A stretch of DNA of 64,000 nucleotides from Adiantum capillus-veneris (taxonomy: Eukaryota > Streptophyta > Polypodiopsida > Polypodiales > Pteridaceae), in contig CM043967.1 of the NCBI GenBank assembly GCA_014529385.2, forward strand, positions 81,970,278 through 82,034,277, in the 5' to 3' direction. Shown in pieces: positions 58,394 to 64,000 of this stretch (position 1 is its first letter; each line of letters starts with the position of its first letter). The notes under the pieces were generated by a model that was given only the letters and a program-made list of their open reading frames with translations, was not told the DNA's origin and did not search any database. A program made the position numbers and the translations under genes.

Positions 58394-61300
58394 ATGAGTA
58401 GTGACGAGGATGTGGGACCGTCCAACCGAAACACCTATCTCTCAACGAGGGTCTTATGTCCTTGTAATCAATGCAAGCATGCTGTGCGACGGACAAGACG
58501 TGTTTCTTTGCAGCACGTTCGCGAATTTGGTGAGCTCGATCCATCTATTATAGATCGAGTTGTTGCCAATTATAACTCGTCGGACTCTGACGCTGGCCAA
58601 CAAGCAGCAATCTTGCAACCCAATAGACGTGTTCGCAGGCGCTTTGTTCAAGCAGCATATGTGAGGCCACGAGATGTAGCCTCTGACAGCTCGGGGGATG
58701 ATCATGCAGAGCACATTCCGAACGAGGCAATGTTTGAGCCCGAGATTGATGAAATGATCGAGACGATCATGGATTCAGAAAGGCTTATCTATGATGATAT
58801 GAAAAGTGAAGCCGATACGCCATTGTATAATGGAGCACGTATGTCTAGATTGAAAGCACTCCTGGTTCTTCTCAACATGCAGGCAAAGTTTGGATGGAGT
58901 GACACTAGCGTCACAGCGCTTTTCAGGTGATCTATTACAATTAGTTTACTTTAATAAAACTCTAAATGTATAATGATCTGATAGATTTTTACACGACTGT
59001 ATCATATTTTTATGTTGTGTAGATTGCTGAAAGAGCACATACTACCAGCTGACAATGTGATGCCAGATTCCCGAGATGAAGCAAGAAAGATTTTGCGAAA
59101 CTTGGGGATGGATTACAATTCTATCCACGCTTGTCCTAATGACTTCATTCTTTTCAGAGGGGAATACATAGACATGGAGAAGTGTCCGAAATGTGATTCC
59201 AAAAGATATCGAGTAGATCTCCACGGGACAAAAATTCCACAAAAGGTTTTGCGACATTTCCCTTTGCTTCCTCGCATCAAGCATTTCTTCGAATGTAAGT
59301 CCATGGCCGCCCTAGCATCATGGCATGAGGAGAATAAATCTTCGGATGGTGTGCTACGAATTCCTGTAGATTGCGTAGCCTGGAAACATATAGATGGAAC
59401 ATGGTCGGATTTTGCCAGGGAAGCTCGAAATTTGCGCTTAGGCCTGGCTATGGATGGCATAAATCCATTTGGTCAAAGATCAACATCTTACAGTGTATGG
59501 CCCGTTGTCATCGTCAACTACAACACTCCCCCGTGGTTGACTACGAAGAAGGGGCACCTATGGCTAAGCTTGATTGTGCCAGGGCGATATAAAGTGGGGA
59601 ATATGGATGTGTATCTTCGTCCACTATTGGAAGAGCTACAACAATTGTGGATTGGCATAGAGGTGGTGGATATGAGCCGACACACAGGACGACGGAATGC
59701 TTTGATCAGAGGCATTCTAATGTGGACCATGCATGACTATCCGGGGCTAACAGAATGCTCAGGTGATCTATTGACACTCCTCACTCAGACACTGTAAATC
59801 TTGTTTTTTCCCATAGTTGATCTATTATCATGTGTATACATGCAGGGCTTCAAACAAGCGGATACAGAGCATGTGTCACATGTGGACCTAGACTGAATGC
59901 ACGTAGGGCACCCTCACTGAAGAAGCAAATCTACGAAGGTCATCAAGCGTATCTTCCAGAGAATCATGTGTTACGCGACGGCTTTTTGGGAAGAGAGCCA
60001 CCAAGGATGTCTGCACAAGCATGGTTAGAGCAGAAGGAGATGTGCGATGACGGATTGCCTCCAGGGATGAAGAGACTATCTCTATGGTACGAGTTACCAT
60101 ACTGGCCCCGACTCATGATCAATCACTTGCTCGATCCAATGCACATATTCAAGAATGTGGATAATCTACTATGGGACCATTTGACCGGCAAGAAAGATAC
60201 TTTGGGAGCCAGAGTTGACCTTAGAAATGTGGATCGTATGGAGAAATATTGGCCGCAAACATCGTCTGATGGATCGATAAAACTCCCTAAAGCACCATGG
60301 ATTTTCACAGGAGGCCAAGAACGCAAAGTAAAAGAGGCCATTCGATCTTTGCGGACCCCCACTGGCGTAATGCACTCGCTCGGAACTTGTTTTACTAAAG
60401 AAGGAAAGCTTACCGGTTTGAAGTCACACGATTGGCATAAAATGTGTCAGGTACGTTCATAGTGGACTTTAATATCATTGCATAAAATGTGGACTTTAAT
60501 ATCATTGCTGCACATACTTTACAGTTTATTTTACCGGCTGCCATTGAGGGATGTTTGTCTCTCGACATCCGTAACACAATCTACAAACTTGCAAAGCTGG
60601 TGCAATGGATCTCACAAAAGGAGATCAACGTAGAATCCATACCATTCGACAAACTAAATGCTGCGGAGCTTGTGTGCATGTTTGAGAAACATTTTTCTAC
60701 TACAATGCTAAGCATTCAAGTGCATCTTCTTGTTCACATAGTTGATGAGGTGGAAATAGCTGGCACAGTTCATTCCAGATGGATGTTCTTCTTAGAGCGT
60801 TTCATGAAAACGCTTAAGGGATATGTGCGTCAAAAGGCACGTCCGGAGGGTAGCATGGCAGAAGGTTGGTTGGTATCAGAGTCCCTAGTGTACATTGGAG
60901 AGTGGCTAGACGGATTTGATAAATCCCGGGACACGCTATGGCGAACCATAGATGATGAGCGCATATCTGGGATTGTCATGTGCAATCTCGGTGTTGAGAA
61001 GAAGATGACGGAAGATCTAGAGGCTAAAATCAACCGATTTTGCATGCTTCACAATCCAGTGATGCAAAAGTGGATTTCACAATATGAGGATGCAAAGCAA
61101 GAGCGACAAAGGGCACGAATCGAGTGGAGACGGGGAAGACGACCACCGATGCACTATCCAGCGGTTCTGGAGAGCCTACCAACCTTCATGAGCTTAAGAT
61201 GGTTGCACAACCAATTGAAAAGCGCACAACAATGCGGTGACGAAGTGACTGAAGAAGAGTGGGAGTACTCTCGGGGTTGCGCGACCAAGGTAAGTTTGCA

Positions 61301-62122
61301 ATGTACGACTAGCAAGTGACTTTATTTATAAACGTTTGAACGGCCACTCATAATCTTTGTTCGTTGTAGTATAAGTCATACACAGCAGCATGGTGTAAAG
61401 GTCGACATTTTAGGGTGGAACGAATCGACAAAAAGCGTTTTACTCAAGATTGTGGAATCATGGCAAAATTTGAACAGTCTAGTCGACGACGTTCCTCTGA
61501 TGCAGATCCTGTGGTGGCGGAACTCACTTACTTCGGCACGCTGCAAGAGATTTTGAGGATCGATTACAGAGGATTTTTTGTCGACTTGTTCGACGTGCAA
61601 TGGTTCAAGATAATCATGGAGGGTCGCAACGCTACTGTGCGTAGAGGAGAGTCTGGTTTTCTTGAGGTGGATTCTACTAAGAAATGGACTGACCTAAGAG
61701 ACACTTTCGTACTACCCGAGCATTGTGAACAAGTAAGTATGTAAATAGTTAACATCCCCCTTTTACAAGTTATGTGCTTGAAAGCTCTCATGTAAGTTAT
61801 GTGGCTCTGGCAGGTAATATTTCATCCTACAAAGTCTACATCAAACTGGTGGTACGTCATAGAGGTAGCCCCTCGTAGTGCAAGGACGTATGAAGGCTAC
61901 CATGTGCCAATCACAACGACATCAATGGAGGAGATCAGAGAAGATGCTCAATCAGAAGCCGCTGCGGTGGTGCCAGACGAGCATCAAGATGCTACTACTC
62001 TATATGGGGTGCATGCAGAGGAGCTACAAAATGAAACAGAGGATATGTGTTTAAACGGAGAGCTCTATATAGATATAGGAAGTTATGCTGAGTTATGCGA
62101 GGATGAGAGAGAGATCTCTTAA
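58394..62122 (+). CDS. TNP2/TNPD-type CACTA transposase, six exons, apparently intact
   Basis: Proposed exons 58394-58926, 59023-59762, 59846-60450, 60525-61289, 61370-61732 and 61814-62122, all GT..AG and in phase, give 1,104 codons plus TAA. The N-terminus carries the transposase-associated CPCNQCK motif. Exons 2-3 carry the Transposase_21 core (CPKCDSKRYR, LPRIKHFFECKSMAALASWH, LAMDGINPFG, MWTMHDYPGL, YRACVTCG, LLDPMHIFKNV). Exon 4 is DUF4218-like (LPAAIEGCLS, HSRWMFFLERFMKTLKGYVR, ARPEGSMAEGW). Exons 5-6 are DUF4216-like (YFGTLQEILRIDYRGFF). Such transposases bind the TIRs and cut DNA in the nucleus. Element 1 has lost the end of exon 3 and exon 4. Exon borders are read by eye, supported by frame and by element 1. 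Confidence 0.88.
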
Positions 62123-62394
62123 AGCCACAAATATTGTATTTGAACAATTTTGCTCCGTGTTGTAAAAGCTCTGGCTCTCTAAGTACCTTCCATGGTGTAT
62201 AACGCTCTTTTCTACTCGCGCTCACATCTTTTGATTGAAAATTCTGAGTTTTCGACTTGCCTCTTCTATCACTCGATTCATTGCGTCATTGTATTTATAT
62301 GCGTCATTACGTCATTGTATTTAATGGTCTTTGCGTCATTGTCTACTCTATTCATTCAATATTAAGTTTAAATATTCGTGTGTTTAATGCAGGT

Positions 62395-63705
62395 ATGGAT
62401 GATGAGGAGTTTCTTTCTTCTTTGTCACCACAGCAGAGACAGTGGTACGTGGAGCGTCATCGCTCTGGCGCATCATCGCGCGTTCCTACACCATCCGCAT
62501 CTCCCTCTCTTTCGGAGCATTCGACGCGCTCCGAAGCTTCGGCGTCGACGAGACGAGCTTCACACTCGTCTAGACACCGGCGCTCTAGTGGTGGCGGTGG
62601 CGGTTGTTGTGGGGATTCCGCCACCGATGCCTCCACACGGCCTCGTGTTCGATGAGGCTCTTTACCCTCCCCTTCTTTGCCCGCCCCCACACCAGCCACA
62701 ACATCACCATCTACGCCAGGTTTTGCACGGATAACTGTTCCTAGAAGCTACACACCTCTACCTACTCCGCCAGGAGCCACCCCACTCGACACTCCTCGCT
62801 TCGGGGCCCAGACGCTGGTGGAGACACCTGACGTCCATACCCCCATCGACAGGCCGCTAGAGACCCCTGCCGAGACACCCAGGTTCACGCTTCACCGGCC
62901 AGAGGGCTTGCCTTACTCCGTCGACATCAGCGGCGGCATCATCATGGATGATGACGGCAAGAAGGTGATCTCGCGCATGCGTGGTCTTTGCTCTCAGCTG
63001 TTTAGACACTACATACTAAACAAACGGAGTGAAGTACCAAGTGATTTAAAAAACAGAGTCATCAGCATACTTCATGATGAGTTTCCCGTTCCAACACGGG
63101 ATCAGCGCTTCAATGAAGACCTGATGAAGATTCGAATGCGCGAATACTGCAAACACAAGCGTTCCGAAGTGCAAAAAGCAATCAAGAATGGGTGGCACAG
63201 GCCAGATTGGCTGGCCAAAGAAGATTGGAAGAATGCGAAGAAAGCAGCGCGCGAGAATCCCGACAAGTGGAAGCAACAAAAGGATGCAGCCAGAGCGCGA
63301 GTAGAGGCAGGGAGCTCGCACCACTTGGGGAGCGGTGGATGGGCATCGTTTGAGGCCGATTTTGTAAGTCTTTTCACATTGCTCTTTATGCATGTTCGAT
63401 AGTTTAGGGTTTATGAGTTTTTTAGTTCTAACATAATGAAATCTTTGTATGTTTTGACAGTGGTCGATGACAGGACGTGATCCCACACCGTACGAGCGCG
63501 AGTACGCAGGCAGGAAGGGCTTAAACGCCCTGATGGACATTCTCAGTTCTCGCGGCGGCATGGTTAGTATTAGGGTTTACTCTTTTTTATTTTTTGTATT
63601 GTTTTATAAATGTCGTTATATGTTTATACTTACTGAAAGCTGTCTTATTGTCTTTTTTTGCAGAATCCGACAGATACGCTTGGACGCGATGAGACGTCTG
63701 ACTAG
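62395..63705 (+). pseudogene. TNPA-like second CACTA gene, element 2, one nonsense codon
   Basis: Proposed exons 62395-63363, 63461-63562 and 63664-63705 (370 codons), starting MDDEEFLSSLSPQQRQWYVE. A Ser/Arg/Pro-rich N-terminus is followed by MRGLCSQLFRHYILNKRSE, FNEDLMKIRMREYCKHKRSE, RPDWLAKEDWKNAKKAAREN and TGRDPTPYEREYAGRKGLNA, the plant transposase family 24/En-Spm ORF1-like pattern, a DNA-binding accessory factor for CACTA transposition. A single TGA at 62653-62655 (CGA in element 1) interrupts the N-terminal low-complexity region. Otherwise the frame is open. A downstream start could yield a shortened protein. Confidence 0.75.
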
Positions 63706-64000
63706 ACACGTCAGTTTAGCCGTAGCTAGATAGCATTAGTTTAGGGTTTCTCATAGCTTATGTATCATGAGACGGATTTTATACGTCTTTTTGAACCATG
63801 TATATTATTACATTTGTCACCGCAGTTCGTTTTGCCAATCAATTCTTTATGCCTATGATGTTGTACAATTGTCATTATTACATTTGCCAATCAATTCATT
63901 TTGCCTATGATGTGTACAATTGTCAATTTTGCAAACAATGCGTCTTGTGGGTGACTATTTTGGGTCTATTATCTACCTTTGCACTTTTTTTAAAAAGTGA
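63706..64000. other. 3' non-coding part of CACTA 2
   Basis: Matches the reverse complement of about 43190-43474 in element 1. No ORF. The subterminal repeats and terminal TIR fall beyond the window end. Confidence 0.8.

Larger units (their letters stand above)
56312..64000 (+). mobile_element. CACTA (En/Spm) transposon 2, nearly complete, runs off the window
   Basis: Begins with CACTACAAGAGGCTCTTCAT, identical in type to the right end of element 1, with TAGCGACGC subterminal repeats to about 56440. The order on the plus strand is GA/CT microsatellites, captured HIPP-like fragment, TNP2-type transposase and TNPA-like gene. Aligning with element 1 indicates that about 300 bp, including the second TIR, lies beyond 64000. 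Element 2 is inverted relative to element 1 and 6.5 kb away from it. Confidence 0.93.

Noticed and set aside
1-64000. tRNA, rRNA, organellar insertion or viral (caulimovirus-type) genes
   Set aside because: No cloverleaf, rRNA, plastid gene or movement/coat protein motif was recognised. The RT domains group with Ty3 and Ty1 types by motif and gene order.

Overview
This is nuclear DNA from a seed plant, probably an angiosperm with a large, repeat-rich genome. The species cannot be named from the sequence. Nearly all of it is nested transposable elements: Ty3/gypsy and Ty1/copia LTR retrotransposons with initiator-tRNA-Met primer-binding sites, non-autonomous LTR elements with little or no coding capacity, and two CACTA (En/Spm) DNA transposons. 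Introns are GT..AG, and GA/CT and GT microsatellites are frequent. No tRNA, rRNA, bacterial operon or CRISPR array was seen. Layout: 1-2350 is a minus-strand Ty3 fragment (copy A). 2351-4234 is unassigned. 4235-17242 is a second minus-strand Ty3 element (copy D) split inside its reverse transcriptase by a 7,571-bp LTR element (5677-13247) that has 171-bp LTRs and no pol gene. 18205-19170 is a broken MYB/SANT-like gene. 19171-20327 is degenerate repeat. 20328-24787 is a minus-strand copia element lacking its 5' end. 24788-28062 (copy B) and about 29508-33565 (copy C) are minus-strand Ty3 copies with the same internal deletion and the same RT stop codon as copy A. 33608-35701 is the 3' half of a host gene resembling plant NOT4 (CCR4-NOT subunit 4), cut by a copia element at 35702. 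38022-40400 is a decayed plus-strand chromovirus followed by a long LTR-like region. 42887-49762 is CACTA element 1 (minus), complete at both ends with a GGA target duplication. 49766-56311 holds a gag-only LTR element, an unidentified ORF and a 2,927-bp non-autonomous copia-type element built of tandem arrays. 56312 to the window end is CACTA element 2 (plus), a sister copy in opposite orientation. The most notable content is in the CACTA pair. Element 2 keeps an open six-exon TNP2-type transposase model (1,104 codons plus stop), while element 1 has lost about 1.05 kb of that gene. Both carry a 363-bp captured host fragment running from a heavy-metal-associated (HMA) CxxC motif to a C-terminal CaaX box (CRVM), that is, most of a HIPP-like metallochaperone gene. 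Several autonomous/non-autonomous relationships can be read locally: the copia at 20-24.8 kb shares LTR ends and PPT-side sequence with the 2.9-kb array element; Ty3 copies A/B/C are deletion derivatives of the family represented by copy D; CACTA 1 is an internally deleted copy of CACTA 2. Intact genes are few: only the CACTA 2 transposase looks fully open. Element boundaries rest on LTR/TIR ends, target-site duplications, primer-binding sites and sequence shared between copies. Family assignments rest on protein motifs read by eye.
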